Below the pieces are notes generated by a model, which had not been told where the DNA came from, searched no databases, and was given only the letters and a program-made list of their open reading frames with translations. This document shows, piece by piece, positions 17,675 through 26,859 of a DNA stretch of 64,000 nucleotides; position 1 is the first letter of the stretch; each line of letters begins with the position of its first letter. The translations under genes and the position numbers were made by a program. The DNA comes from Pseudotabrizicola algicola (GTDB lineage: Bacteria; Pseudomonadota; Alphaproteobacteria; Rhodobacterales; Rhodobacteraceae): NCBI RefSeq assembly GCF_010915705.1, contig NZ_JAAIKE010000001.1, positions 248,001 to 312,000 on the forward strand. Reading direction: 5' to 3'.

Positions 17675-17706
17675 CCTCCCCGCGCGCTTGCGGGCGCGCG
17701 GGGAGG
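17675..17706. terminator. Bidirectional hairpin between RND pump and arginase genes
   Basis: A perfect 13-bp GC-rich inverted repeat (CCTCCCCGCGCGC / GCGCGCGGGGAGG) with a 6-base loop fills the 42-base gap between convergent genes. There is no clear T-run on either side, so termination efficiency is uncertain. Confidence 0.65.
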
Positions 17707-17712
17707 GCCGCC

Positions 17713-18636
17713 TCATTTGGCGCGGGTGGGGCGGTCGAAGACCTTGCGGCCCATCAGGCTGCCGACCAGATCGACCATCAGCCGCGCGGTCATCCCGCGA
17801 TCATCCAGAAACGGGTTCAGTTCGACCAGATCGAGGCTGGTGACCAGCCCGGATTCATGCAGCAGTTCCATCACCAGATGCGCCTCGCGGAAGGTGGTGC
17901 CGCCGGGGACGGTGGTGCCGACGGCGGGGGCGATGGCGGGGTCGAGGAAATCGACGTCGAGGCTGACATGTAGCATCCCGCCTGCTGCCGCCACCTGTTC
18001 CAGAAAGGCGCGCAAGGGGGCGACCACGCCGTGCTCGTCCAGCACCCGCATGTCGTTGATGGCGATGTCATGGTCCAGCAGGGCCGCGTGTTCGGCGGGG
18101 TCGACGGAGCGGATGCCGTAGAGGCAGATCCGGTCTGCGGGGAGAGGGGCGGGGAAGGGGGGGAAGGCATCGAACCCCGCGCGGCCCGCGATATAGGCGA
18201 CGGGCGTGCCATGCAGGTTGCCGCTGGTGGTGGTGAGGGGGGTATGGAAATCGGAATGGGCGTCGAGCCAGAGCAGGAACAGCGGCCGGCCCGCGCGGGC
18301 GGCGTGGGTGGCAGCCCCCGCGACCGAGCCGAGGGCAAGCGAATGATCGCCCCCGAGGACCACGGGCATCGCCCCCTCGTCCAGCGCGGCGGCGACCCGC
18401 CCCGACAGGACTTGTGTCCAGCCCAGCACCTCGGCCAGCGAATGGACGGCGGGGTTGGGGCAGGGGGGCGCTGCGACCTCGGGGCAGGCCAGATCGCCCC
18501 AGTCGGTCACGGCGTGGCCCAGCCCTGCGATGGCCTGGGCGAGGCCAGCGACCCGGTAGGCCGCGGGCCCCATGAGGCAGCCGGGGCGGCGCTGGCCTGC
18601 GTCGATGGGGGCGCCGATGAGGATGGTCTTGGGCAT
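17713..18636 (-). CDS. rocF: Arginase
   Basis: Ureohydrolase of 307 residues, predicted to cleave L-arginine to ornithine and urea. The di-manganese ligands are all visible: GGDHS (H98), DAHSDFH (D125, H127, D129) and SLDVDFLDP (D227, D229). SGNLHG (138-143) is the substrate-carboxylate loop that marks true arginases rather than agmatinases, and SLDLVELNP supplies the catalytic-region Glu. Length is normal for bacterial arginase. It is transcribed alone and leftward. No ornithine cyclodeaminase or arginine transporter gene is adjacent. Confidence 0.9.
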   Translation of the reverse strand: MPKTILIGAPIDAGQRRPGCLMGPAAYRVAGLAQAIAGLGHAVTDWGDLACPEVAAPPCPNPAVHSLAEVLGWTQVLSGRVAAALDEGAMPVVLGGDHSLALGSVAGAATHAARAGRPLFLLWLDAHSDFHTPLTTTSGNLHGTPVAYIAGRAGFDAFPPFPAPLPADRICLYGIRSVDPAEHAALLDHDIAINDMRVLDEHGVVAPLRAFLEQVAAAGGMLHVSLDVDFLDPAIAPAVGTTVPGGTTFREAHLVMELLHESGLVTSLDLVELNPFLDDRGMTARLMVDLVGSLMGRKVFDRPTRAK

Positions 18637-18931
18637 GGGGTATCCTTTTTTCTTGGCCGATCATGGCCCAGATGGGCGGAGAATTCACCCCAAAACTCGC
18701 CCGCGCTCCCCCGCTGTGTTACACCGCTGCGTCTTCAATGAAATCAATGGCTTGACCCCGCGGAATTTACCGGGCGTTAACCTGTTAACGGGGCGGGCGC
18801 GGCGCCGGGGGTGCTGCGCGCGGCTGGCGCTGCGGGCGCGGCAAACCGCCCGCGGGGCAGGGCTGGCGCGCGCCGGCGGATGCGGCGGCGGGGTCTTGTG
18901 CAACGGAATCCACAAGGGACAACTTTCCTGC
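18637..18931. other. Intergenic region upstream of arginase and tRNA-Asp
   Basis: About 300 bases of very GC-rich sequence between the arginase start and the tRNA-Asp promoter. The only clear structure is the TTAAC palindrome listed separately. Open frames here are proline/arginine-rich and lack ribosome-binding sites. Confidence 0.5.
18775..18790. promoter_or_regulatory. Perfect 16-bp palindrome CGTTAACCTGTTAACG
   Basis: Two GTTAAC hexamers separated by CT form a 7-bp dyad with a 2-base centre, unusual in this GC-rich stretch. It sits about 140 bases upstream of the arginase start. The TTAAC half-sites resemble CtrA half-sites, but the TTAA spacing is 4, not 7, so CtrA binding is not predicted. 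Confidence 0.35.
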
Positions 18932-18960
18932 TTGACGCCCCTTTGGCCACGGGCTATCAG
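18932..18960 (+). promoter_or_regulatory. Predicted sigma-70 promoter of tRNA-Asp
   Basis: TTGACG and TATCAG are separated by 17 bases, and the mature tRNA begins 12 bases after the -10 hexamer. This is the clearest promoter in the window. Confidence 0.75.
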
Positions 18961-18971
18961 CCCCATATCGC

Positions 18972-19048
18972 GCGGTTGTAGCTCAGTTGGTTAGAGTACC
19001 GGCCTGTCACGCCGGGGGTCGCGGGTTCGAGCCCCGTCAACCGCGCCA
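18972..19048 (+). tRNA. tRNA-Asp(GTC)
   Basis: 77 bases including encoded CCA. The acceptor stem is GCGGTTG/CAACCGC, the D arm GCTCAGTTGGTTAGAGT, the anticodon loop CTGTCAC with GTC, and the T arm GCGGG-TTCGAGC-CCCGT. Discriminator G as expected for aspartate. Confidence 0.96.
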
Positions 19049-19142
19049 CTTATTCGCTTAAGCGCAAGACGCCTGCACCTTGACCGTGCGGGCGTTTTGC
19101 GTTTCGGGGGCTCTCCACAGCCGTGCAGGGGAAAACAGGCCG

Positions 19143-19934
19143 ATGACCGAGGTTTTGCAATCATCCTTGCCCTTTGCGCCCTGGGCCGATCCGCGCACGC
19201 GGCGCTTGCCGGGGATTGTGCCGCTGGACATGGGCGATTGGCTGCGGGTGGATGATGCCTATGCCGGACAGATGCGCCTGCGCGATGCGCTGATCGCCGC
19301 GCGCGAGGCCGAGGTGGTGGCCGCGCTGCCCGAAGCCGCCGAGGCGGTGGCGGAGCTTTATGCCTTTACCCTTGCCCGCCTGCCCGCAGGCTTTGCCCGC
19401 GAGGGCAGCACGATCACCCGCCCCGACGGGGTGCGGGTGGCGCTGGATGCGTCGCGCCCGCTGCAGACGCTGGGGCGGCTGGTGCAGGAAGACCTGTGCC
19501 TGATGCAGGAGCGCGCGCCGGGGGTGCACGGGTTGACGGCGGCGGTGCTGTGCTTTCCCGCCGGATGGACGCTGGCGGAAAAGCTGGGGCGGCCCCTGAT
19601 GCTGATGCACAAGCCGGTGGCGAGCTATACCGAGGAGATGGGCCGACGCGTGCAGCGCCTGATGGACGGCGTGCGCGAGGAGGCGCCGCTGTGGCGCGCC
19701 AATGCGCACCATTCGCGCGCGCCGCTGTTCAACCCGCTGCGCGAGGATGCGCCCAAGGACACCGTGCAGCAGGGCGAGATGCCGTTCATACGGTCGGAGC
19801 GGCAATGCCTGATCCGACTGCCTGTGAGCCGCGCGGTGCTGTTCTCGATCCACACCTATGTGGTGCGGCGCGAGCATCTGACGGCGGAGCAGGCGGCGGC
19901 GCTGGCGGAGTTTCCCATTCACCGCGCGCTTTAA
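19143..19934 (+). CDS. DUF3445 / heme-dependent oxidative N-demethylase-like protein
   Basis: Cytoplasmic protein of 263 residues with no signal peptide or membrane segment. The N-terminal block PGIVPLDMGDWLRVDDAYAG followed by RLRDALI is the signature of the DUF3445 family, whose characterised member HODM is a heme protein that removes methyl groups from secondary amines. Other conserved blocks are LVQEDLCLMQE, LTAAVLCFPAGWTLAEKLG and RSERQCLIRLP with VLFSIHTY near the C-terminus. Whether it binds heme or demethylates amines here is not shown. ATG 19143 was preferred over an upstream in-frame start that begins close to tRNA-Asp. Confidence 0.75.
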   Translation: MTEVLQSSLPFAPWADPRTRRLPGIVPLDMGDWLRVDDAYAGQMRLRDALIAAREAEVVAALPEAAEAVAELYAFTLARLPAGFAREGSTITRPDGVRVALDASRPLQTLGRLVQEDLCLMQERAPGVHGLTAAVLCFPAGWTLAEKLGRPLMLMHKPVASYTEEMGRRVQRLMDGVREEAPLWRANAHHSRAPLFNPLREDAPKDTVQQGEMPFIRSERQCLIRLPVSRAVLFSIHTYVVRREHLTAEQAAALAEFPIHRAL

Positions 19935-19965
19935 GCGCGCGGTGCAAGCGTTTGACGCCAAAGGA

Positions 19966-19991
19966 AAAGGCCGCCCCGAGGGGCGGCCTTT
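19966..19991. terminator. Bidirectional terminator between DUF3445 gene and glnA
   Basis: An 11-bp stem (AAAGGCCGCCC / GGGCGGCCTTT) with loop CGAG. On the minus strand it is followed by TTTTCC, so it fits best as the glnA terminator while also stopping the rightward gene. Confidence 0.8.
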
Positions 19992-20009
19992 GTGTTCGCT
20001 GTGCTGCGA

Positions 20010-21419
20010 TCAGCAGGAGTAATACATCGCGTATTCGATCGGGTGGGGCGTATGCTCGTAGGCATAGACCTCTTCCCACTTCAGCGCCATGTAGCCTTCG
20101 AGCTGGTCACGGGTGAACACGTCACCTGCGAGCAGGAAGTCCATGTCTTTTTCCAGCTCTTCCAGTGCCTCGCGGAGCGAGCCGCAGACGGTGGGGATTG
20201 CTGCCAGTTCTTCCGGCGGCAGATCATAGAGGTCCTTGTCGGATGCCGGACCCGGATCGATCTTGTTGTTGATGCCGTCGAGGCCAGCCATCAGCAGGGC
20301 TGCGAAGGCCAGATAGGGGTTGGCTGCCGGATCGGGGAAGCGGGCTTCCACGCGCTTGGCTTTGGGCGATTCCGTCCACGGAATACGGACGCAGCCCGAG
20401 CGGTTGCGGGCGGAATACGCGCGCAGGACCGGTGCTTCGAAGCCCGGGATCAGGCGCTTGTAGCTGTTGGTCGACGGGTTGGTCAGGGCGTTCAGCGCCT
20501 TGGCATGTTTCAGGATGCCACCGATGAACCACAGCGCCTCTTGGCTGAGGTCGGCATATTTGTCGCCTGCGAACAGCGGCTTGCCGTCCTTCCAGATCGA
20601 CATGTTGACGTGCATCCCCGAGCCGTTGTCGCCCTTCATGGGCTTGGGCATGAAGGTGACGGTCTTGCCATAGGCGGCCGCCACGTTGTGGATAACGTAT
20701 TTGTATTTCTGGATGTTGTCGGCCTGTTCGGTGAGGCCACCAAAGATCATGCCGAGTTCGTGCTGGCAGGTTGCGACTTCGTGGTGGTGCTTGTCGACCT
20801 TGATGCCCATGCGCTTCATGGTCGAGAGCATTTCGCCCCGGATGTCCTGCGCCTCGTCAATCGGGTTGACGGGGAAATAGCCGCCCTTGTGGGCTGCGCG
20901 GTGGGCGAGGTTGCCACCTTCCATTTCGGCATCGGTGTTCCAGGCTGCGGCTTCGGCGTCGATCTGGAACGACACCTTTTGCGGCGTGACCGAGTAGCGC
21001 ACGTCGTCGAACAGGAAGAATTCGGCTTCGGGTCCGCAGTAGAAGGCGTCGCCGATGCCCGAGGATTTCAGGTAGGCTTCGGCCTTCAGCGCGGTGCCGC
21101 GCGGGTCGCGGCTGTAGGATTCGCCGGTGTCGGGTTCGACCACGGTGCAATGCACGCACATGGTTTTTTCAGCATAGAACGGGTCGATATAGACCGAACC
21201 CGCGTCGGGGATCAGTTTCATGTCGGATTGGTCGATCGACTTCCAGCCGGCGATGGACGATCCGTCGAACATGAAGCCTTCCTCGAAGAAGTCTTCGTCG
21301 ACCAGATCCGCCACCAGCGTCACGTGCTGGAGCTTGCCTTTGACGTCGGTGAAGCGGATGTCGACATATTCGACCTCTTCATCCTTCATCAGTTTCAGAG
21401 CTTTTTGAATCGCGCTCAT
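20010..21419 (-). CDS. glnA: Glutamine synthetase, type I
   Basis: Dodecameric GSI of 469 residues: ATP + glutamate + ammonia to glutamine. Visible signatures are [23 protein letters not shown] (metal-binding Glu), [16 protein letters not shown] (KPxxGSGxHxH-type ATP region, here [14 protein letters not shown]), [17 protein letters not shown] and the adenylylation-site loop [11 protein letters not shown] with Tyr at about 397. The Tyr implies control by GlnE adenylylation, in turn by PII. Two consecutive ATGs occur (21422, 21419); the second is better spaced from AAAGG. It lies 65 bases downstream of glnB in the same direction, the classic glnBA operon of alphaproteobacteria. Confidence 0.97.
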   Translation of the reverse strand: MSAIQKALKLMKDEEVEYVDIRFTDVKGKLQHVTLVADLVDEDFFEEGFMFDGSSIAGWKSIDQSDMKLIPDAGSVYIDPFYAEKTMCVHCTVVEPDTGESYSRDPRGTALKAEAYLKSSGIGDAFYCGPEAEFFLFDDVRYSVTPQKVSFQIDAEAAAWNTDAEMEGGNLAHRAAHKGGYFPVNPIDEAQDIRGEMLSTMKRMGIKVDKHHHEVATCQHELGMIFGGLTEQADNIQKYKYVIHNVAAAYGKTVTFMPKPMKGDNGSGMHVNMSIWKDGKPLFAGDKYADLSQEALWFIGGILKHAKALNALTNPSTNSYKRLIPGFEAPVLRAYSARNRSGCVRIPWTESPKAKRVEARFPDPAANPYLAFAALLMAGLDGINNKIDPGPASDKDLYDLPPEELAAIPTVCGSLREALEELEKDMDFLLAGDVFTRDQLEGYMALKWEEVYAYEHTPHPIEYAMYYSC

Positions 21420-21484
21420 CATGCTGCCTTTCGGTTTTTGGGTGTTACAGTGCAGGCCAAGCGGGCCTGATGTTCGGGGGCGGG

Positions 21485-21889
<405 letters not shown>

Positions 21890-21995
21890 CTAAGGTTTAA
21901 GCAGCGGGCGGGAGGGGGCGAATTTGGCTGCTACGATTAAAAATTAGGCAAGTCGGCGCGGGATTGGGCGGTTTGAGAACGATTTGGAGGCGAAA

Positions 21996-23558
21996 GTGAC
22001 GGAACTGCTGACATCTGCCCAAATGCGCGCCATCGAGGCGGCGGCAATCGCCTCGGGCAAGGTCACGGGGCTGGCGCTGATGGAGCGGGCCGGGGCGGGC
22101 GTGGTGGAGGCGGTTTTCGCGGCCTGGCCGGAGCTGGCGGCGGCCAAGCGGCGGGCGGCGGTGCTGTGCGGGCCGGGGAACAATGGCGGTGACGGCTTCG
22201 TGGTGGCGCGGCTGTTGCGGGAGGCCGGATGGGAGGTGCAGGTTTTCCTGCCGGGTGATCCGGCGCGGCTGCCTGCGGATGCGCGGGCGAATTATGAGTG
22301 CTGGTGCGGCATGGGGGAGGTGCGGGCGCTGCCGGGGCCGGAGGAGGGGTATGACCCTTGGGGCGTCGATCTGGTGATCGATGCGCTGTTCGGCATCGGG
22401 CTGTCGCGGCCGCTGGAGGATGTCGCGGGTCTGGCGCGCCTGCTGCCGGAGCGGGAGGCGCGCGGCGAGTCCGGCTGTCCGCGGGTCGTGGCGGTGGATG
22501 TGCCGTCTGGCCTTTGCGCGGACAGCGGGCGGCGGCTGGGGGGCAGGGCGCTGTGGGCCGATCTGACGGTGACCTTTCACCGCGCCAAGACCGGACATTA
22601 TCTGGCCGAGGGGCCGTTTTGCTGCGGAAAGCTGCGGGTGGTTCCCATCGGGCTGGAGGGCATGGGCGAGGCGACGGGACTGGTGGGCGCGGAAGCGGCG
22701 GGGCGGCTGACCAAGGCGGACCCTTTCGGGCGCGAGGGGCACAAGTTTGTGCATGGTCATGCGCTGATCCTGTCGGGGCCTGCGGGGCGCGGGGGCGCGG
22801 CGCGGCTGGCGGCGCGGGGGGCGCTGCGGATCGGGGCGGGGCTGGTGACGGTGGGCTGTGCGCCCGCCGCGATGGCGGAACATGCGGCGCGGCTTGATGC
22901 GGTGATGCTGCGCGAGGTCGCGGATGCGGCGGCGCTGGCGGCGGCGCTGGAGGACAGGCGGATCACCGCGCTGTGCCTCGGGCCCGGGATGGGGCTTGGC
23001 GCGCGGGAAGCGGACCTGCTGGCGGCGGCGCTGCGGGGCGGCGGCGCGCCCCACCCTGCGCTGGTGCTGGATGCGGATGCGCTGACGCTTGTCGCGCGGG
23101 ATCAGGCGCTGTTCGCCGCGCTGCACGCTGCCTGCGTGCTGACGCCCCATGCAGGGGAGTTTGCGCGGCTGTTTCCCGATCTTGCCGGGCGGCTGGCCGC
23201 GCCTGCGGCGGCGGGGCCAGCGTTTTCCAAACTGGATGCCGCCCGCGCGGCGGCGGCTCGGGCGGGTTGCGTGGTGGTGTTCAAGGGGCCGGATACGGTG
23301 ATCGCGGGGCCGGACGGGCGCTGTGCGCTGCACGCGGCGCAGTATGAACGGGCTGCGCCCTGGCTGGCAACCGCAGGCAGTGGCGATGTGCTGGCGGGGT
23401 TCATCTGCGGGCTGCTCGCGCGCGGGTTTTCTCCGTTTGACGCGGCCTGCACGGCGGTGTGGCTGCATGTGGAGGCGGCGCGGGCCTTCGGGCCGGGGCT
23501 GATTGCCGAAGACCTGCCCGAAACCTTGCCGCAGGTGCTGCGCGCCCTCGGGCTTTAG
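21996..23558 (+). CDS. nnr: Bifunctional NAD(P)HX epimerase / ADP-dependent NAD(P)HX dehydratase
   Basis: Repair enzyme of 520 residues. The N-terminal YjeF domain (1-205) is the epimerase, with VLCGPGNNGGDGFVVARLL and VDLVIDALFGIGL. The C-terminal ribokinase-like domain (about 225-515) is the dehydratase, with KFVHGHALILSG, CLGPGMGLG, VLDADALTL, LTPHAGEFARL, VVVFKGPDTVI and the catalytic ATAGSGDVLAG. It restores hydrated NADH/NADPH to usable cofactor. The start GTG 21996 has GGAGG five bases upstream; a TTG at 21984 is also in frame but lies inside that signal. It is transcribed divergently from glnB, and ends at a hairpin shared with the Hint gene. Confidence 0.93.
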   Translation: MTELLTSAQMRAIEAAAIASGKVTGLALMERAGAGVVEAVFAAWPELAAAKRRAAVLCGPGNNGGDGFVVARLLREAGWEVQVFLPGDPARLPADARANYECWCGMGEVRALPGPEEGYDPWGVDLVIDALFGIGLSRPLEDVAGLARLLPEREARGESGCPRVVAVDVPSGLCADSGRRLGGRALWADLTVTFHRAKTGHYLAEGPFCCGKLRVVPIGLEGMGEATGLVGAEAAGRLTKADPFGREGHKFVHGHALILSGPAGRGGAARLAARGALRIGAGLVTVGCAPAAMAEHAARLDAVMLREVADAAALAAALEDRRITALCLGPGMGLGAREADLLAAALRGGGAPHPALVLDADALTLVARDQALFAALHAACVLTPHAGEFARLFPDLAGRLAAPAAAGPAFSKLDAARAAAARAGCVVVFKGPDTVIAGPDGRCALHAAQYERAAPWLATAGSGDVLAGFICGLLARGFSPFDAACTAVWLHVEAARAFGPGLIAEDLPETLPQVLRALGL

Positions 23559-23586
23559 ACGGGGCGGGCCGTGTGGCGGCCATGAA

Positions 23587-23610
23587 AAAGGCCGCCCGGA
23601 GGCGACCTTT
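23587..23610. terminator. Terminator between nnr and Hint-protein genes
   Basis: A 10-bp stem with one C/A mismatch (AAAGGCCGCC / GGCGACCTTT) and loop CGGA. Read leftward it ends in TTTTT, so it best serves the leftward Hint gene. Confidence 0.65.
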
Positions 23611-23632
23611 GGCACATCAGGAGCGCGCGCGA

Positions 23633-24118
23633 TCAGGCGGCGGGGGGAGAGGTTTCGCAGCCCAGTTCCAGCCCGCCTGCGAAGATTACCTGCGGGTCGG
23701 CGAAGTGCAGCGTGACCATCCGCGCCTCGGGCAGGGTTTCGAGACGGATGTATTCGCCGTCCACGAGGCGTTCGGCGGCCATCACCGCGCGCACCAGACC
23801 GGACATCGCCTTGGCGCGCCAGTCACGGATCAGCAGCGGTTGGCGGGGCGAGACATGCATGTCGGCCTCGGGGCGGTCCTTGCCGAGCACGCCCTGCGAG
23901 ATGCGGATCACCTGTGCGTCTTGCACCACGGCGATTTCGACGGCGGTGACGGTGCGTGCGCCCGAGCGGGTGATGACCTTGTCACCGGGCGCGATGAATT
24001 CCACCGGCATCACGCCGGCGAGGGTGAGGATCATGGTGCCGGAGGCGATGCCGCACTGGGGCATGGTGGTGCCCGCGTCAACGCGGCCTGCGGTCATGCC
24101 TTGGGTTAGGTCTGCCAT
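23633..24118 (-). CDS. Stand-alone Hint (hedgehog/intein) domain protein
   Basis: Protein of 161 residues that is almost entirely one Hint_2-type domain. It has CGIASGTMILTLAGVMPVEF (in place of the usual C-F-x-x-G-T start), LAPGDKV-like IAPGDKVITRSG, VTAVEIAVV, and the block-F-like SPRQPLLI with a His upstream (MHVSPRQ). In inteins and hedgehog proteins this fold cleaves or splices itself, but many short Rhodobacterales Hint proteins have no flanking protein to process. The canonical C-terminal HN is not seen, so splicing is not expected. Start 24118 has AGGAG six bases upstream; an ATG at 24139 lies before that signal. Confidence 0.75.
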   Translation of the reverse strand: MADLTQGMTAGRVDAGTTMPQCGIASGTMILTLAGVMPVEFIAPGDKVITRSGARTVTAVEIAVVQDAQVIRISQGVLGKDRPEADMHVSPRQPLLIRDWRAKAMSGLVRAVMAAERLVDGEYIRLETLPEARMVTLHFADPQVIFAGGLELGCETSPPAA

Positions 24119-24403
24119 AACGGTCTCCTGTGCCAACATCGTCTCTGCCTCGCATTTTGTTTTTTGACGCAGACTATGGCAGAAACAGGGCAGGCGCGCG
24201 ACATTTCCCGCTCGGGTCTGCGGCAACTGTGGCGCGCCGTGGCACGAATGCCATGCGCGCCCCGCGTGTGCAGGCGGCACGGGTGCGGGGGCGTCGGCCT
24301 GCTGTCGTTTTTGCCCTCGCCAGCCGCACGCGGCTTTGCTAGAAGGCGCGGCATGTGGGGGGCCTTGCCTGCCGCAAGGAGGCGGGCTTGCCCGTTCGGG
24401 AAT
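24119..24403. other. Intergenic region between Hint gene and tRNA-Leu
   Basis: About 285 bases that hold the promoter side of the leftward Hint gene and the leader of tRNA-Leu. No clear promoter pair, operator or credible short gene was recognised. Confidence 0.5.
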
Positions 24404-24488
24404 GCGGGTGTGGCGAAATTGGCAGACGCACCAGATTTAGGTTCTGGCGCCGCAAGGCGTGGGGGTTCAAGTCCCTCCACCCGCACCA
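24404..24488 (+). tRNA. tRNA-Leu(TAG)
   Basis: 85 bases including CCA. The acceptor is GCGGGTG/CACCCGC, and the class II D arm is GGCGAAATTGGCAGACGC. The anticodon arm is CCAGA-TTTAGGT-TCTGG with anticodon TAG. A long variable arm follows (GCGCCGCAAGGCGT), then the T arm GGGGG-TTCAAGT-CCCTC and discriminator A. Confidence 0.95.
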
Positions 24489-24676
24489 TTCCCCGATCAG
24501 GGCCGCCGCGCCGAGCGCGCCAAGACGCTTTGGCCTGCGCGGAATTTCCCCTTTGTGCGGAACATTCAGGCGCGAAAGCGCCATTCGGGCTTGCAAGCCG
24601 CCCTGCGGATTAATAGGAGAGGCGGGAAAGTTTTGACTGCCGCCTGTTCTGGCGGCCCAACCGATATGGGGAAAAT

Positions 24677-26011
24677 ATGCAAGTCACCGAGACCCTGAAC
24701 GAAGGGCTGAAGCGCGGCTACACCATCACCGTGACCGCCGCCGAACTGGAAGCCAAGGTTCAGGAAAAGCTGGTCGAGGCGCAGCCCGAGATCGAGATGA
24801 AGGGCTTCCGCAAGGGCAAGGTGCCGATGGCGATCCTGCGCAAGCAGTTTGGCCCGCGCCTGCTGGGCGATGCGATGCAGGACGCCATCGACGGCGCGAT
24901 GAAGGGCCATTTCGAGGCCACCGGCGACCGTCCGGCGCTGCAGCCCGAAGTGAAGATGCAGGGCGGCGAGTCCTGGTCCGAGGGGCAGGATGTGGTGGTC
25001 GAGATGACCTATGACTGCCTGCCGCCGATTCCGGAACTGGATGCGGGCAAGATCACGCTGGAGCGTCTGGTGGTGAAGGCTGACGACGCTTCGGTGGAAG
25101 AGGCCCTGAAGAACCTTGCCGCCACCGCGCAATCCTTCGAGGACCGCAAGAAGGGCGCCAAGGCCAAGGACGGCGACCAGATCACGATCGACTTCAAGGG
25201 CTCGGTCGACGGTGACTATTTCGAGGGCGGCACGGCGGAAGATTATCCGCTGGTTCTGGGCTCGAACTCGTTCATTCCGGGCTTCGAGGCACAGCTGGTC
25301 GGCGCCAAGGTGGGCGACGAGGTGAAGGTGGAGGTGACCTTCCCCGAGGCTTACGGTGCAGCGCATCTGGCGGGCAAGGCTGCGGTGTTCGAATGCACCG
25401 TGAAGGCGGTGAAGGAGCCGAAGGCAGCCGAGCTGGATGACGAGCTGGCCAAGAAATACGGGGCCGAGGATCTGGCCGCGCTGAAGGGCCAGATCGCCGA
25501 GCGTCTGGGCGTGGAATATCAGGGTGCGAGCCGCGCGATCCTGAAGCGGTCCTTGCTGGACCAGCTGGACGGGATGGTGAAGTTCGACCTGCCGGCGGCA
25601 TTGGTGGACGCCGAGGCCGGGCAGATCGCGCATCAGCTGTGGCACGAGGAAAACCCCGACGTGCAGGGCCATAACCACGATGCCATCGAGCCGACCGCCG
25701 AGCACAAGGCGCTGGCCGAGCGCCGGGTACGTCTGGGGCTGCTGCTGGCCGAGATCGGTCGCAAGGCCGAGATCACCGTGTCGGATGCCGAGATGACGCA
25801 GGCCGTGCTGAACGCCGCGCGCCAGTATCCGGGGCAGGAGCGCCAGTTCTTCGAATTCGTGCAGAAGAACCCGCAGATGCAGCAGCAGCTGCGCGCGCCG
25901 CTGTTCGAGGACAAGGTTGTGGACCATATCGTGGCGCAGGCGACCGTGACCGAGAAAGAGGTCGACAAGGACGCGCTGCAGAAGGCGATCGACGCGCTGG
26001 ACGAGATCTGA
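24677..26011 (+). CDS. tig: Trigger factor (ribosome-associated chaperone)
   Basis: Protein of 444 residues. The N-terminal ribosome-binding domain contains the signature [19 protein letters not shown]. The FKBP-type peptidyl-prolyl isomerase domain spans about 155-245 ([37 protein letters not shown]), and the C-terminal helical chaperone domain follows. It binds L23 at the exit tunnel and shields nascent chains. The 5' leader carries a small hairpin (GCCGCC/GGCGGC at 24639-24656) shortly before the start. It ends with a rho-independent terminator. Confidence 0.96.
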   Translation: MQVTETLNEGLKRGYTITVTAAELEAKVQEKLVEAQPEIEMKGFRKGKVPMAILRKQFGPRLLGDAMQDAIDGAMKGHFEATGDRPALQPEVKMQGGESWSEGQDVVVEMTYDCLPPIPELDAGKITLERLVVKADDASVEEALKNLAATAQSFEDRKKGAKAKDGDQITIDFKGSVDGDYFEGGTAEDYPLVLGSNSFIPGFEAQLVGAKVGDEVKVEVTFPEAYGAAHLAGKAAVFECTVKAVKEPKAAELDDELAKKYGAEDLAALKGQIAERLGVEYQGASRAILKRSLLDQLDGMVKFDLPAALVDAEAGQIAHQLWHEENPDVQGHNHDAIEPTAEHKALAERRVRLGLLLAEIGRKAEITVSDAEMTQAVLNAARQYPGQERQFFEFVQKNPQMQQQLRAPLFEDKVVDHIVAQATVTEKEVDKDALQKAIDALDEI

Positions 26012-26036
26012 GCGCAGGATCTTCCGCAAGCGATCG

Positions 26037-26065
26037 GGGCCGCGCCGCTGGGTGCGGCCCTTTTT
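26037..26065 (+). terminator. Rho-independent terminator of tig
   Basis: GGGCCGC and GCGGCCC form a 7-bp stem around a 10-base loop, followed immediately by TTTTT. Confidence 0.8.
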
Positions 26066-26085
26066 CTTTCCCGATGGGGGTGACC

Positions 26086-26832
26086 ATGCCGGATTTTCTT
26101 CCTGATCTGCCCGAGGCGCGCATTCTGGAGGCGTTGCAGCGCGCGCCCGGAAACGAGCTGCGGTCGGGCAAGTTCGATGCGGCGGAGTCCTCTGCGGCGC
26201 TGGTGGCCAATGCCTTTGGCTGGTTTCTGGAGCGCCCCGCCGCCTTGCCGCCGCTGCCAGGCGTGCCGGCGGGGGCGGTGCAGGCGGTGGAGCTGGAGAT
26301 GGAGATGCGGTTCCCCTGGTCGGGGGGACGGCATCCGTGGCTGGACGTGGGCGTGGTGACGCATACGACGCTGGTGGGCATCGAGAGCAAACGCTACGAG
26401 CCGTTCCGTCCGGCCAAGCAGACCGGATTTTCCGATGTCTATGACCGGCCGGTCTGGGGGCCGAACATGGCGCGCTACACCGCGATGGCGCAGGCGCTGA
26501 TTGCGGGCGAGGCGGAGTACCGCTGTCTGGACGCGGCGCAACTGGTCAAGCACGCCTATGGCATCCGCACGCGGGCGGAGAAGCGGGCCGTGGGGTCGGT
26601 GCTGGTGTATCTTTATGCCGAGCCTGCGGTCTGGGCCTCGGGCAAGCCGGTGGATGCGGCGCGCAAGGCGCAGCACCGGGCGGAGGTCGCGCGCTTTGCG
26701 GCGGTGGTGGCGGGGGACGAGGTGGTGTTCGTGCCGCTGTGCTGGGGCGATCTGCTGCGCCAGTGGGAGGCGGAGCCTGCCTTGCGCGCCCACGTGGCGG
26801 CGATCCGGGCGCGTTTCGGTGATCTGGGCTAG
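26086..26832 (+). CDS. Putative PD-(D/E)XK nuclease-fold protein (PGN_0703-like), function unknown
   Basis: Cytoplasmic protein of 248 residues. Around residues 85-110 it reads WLDVGVVTHTTLVGIESKRY, that is D-x10-E-S-K on adjacent strands, the arrangement of a PD-(D/E)XK active site (Asp, Glu, Lys). Upstream, LRSGKFDAAESSAALVANAF could supply the N-terminal helix. This layout resembles the PGN_0703 group of putative restriction-endonuclease-like proteins. There is no methyltransferase or DNA-specificity gene nearby, so it is not part of a visible restriction system. It sits alone between tig and a CHAP lipoprotein. ATG 26074 (four residues longer) is the alternative start. Confidence 0.6.
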   Translation: MPDFLPDLPEARILEALQRAPGNELRSGKFDAAESSAALVANAFGWFLERPAALPPLPGVPAGAVQAVELEMEMRFPWSGGRHPWLDVGVVTHTTLVGIESKRYEPFRPAKQTGFSDVYDRPVWGPNMARYTAMAQALIAGEAEYRCLDAAQLVKHAYGIRTRAEKRAVGSVLVYLYAEPAVWASGKPVDAARKAQHRAEVARFAAVVAGDEVVFVPLCWGDLLRQWEAEPALRAHVAAIRARFGDLG

Positions 26833-26859
26833 CGGGCCGCGGGGCTGGCCCCTTGCGGG

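Noticed and set aside
18685-18966. 93-codon frame on the minus strand upstream of arginase
   Set aside because: It crosses the tRNA-Asp promoter region antisense, is Pro/Arg-rich and lacks a start signal.
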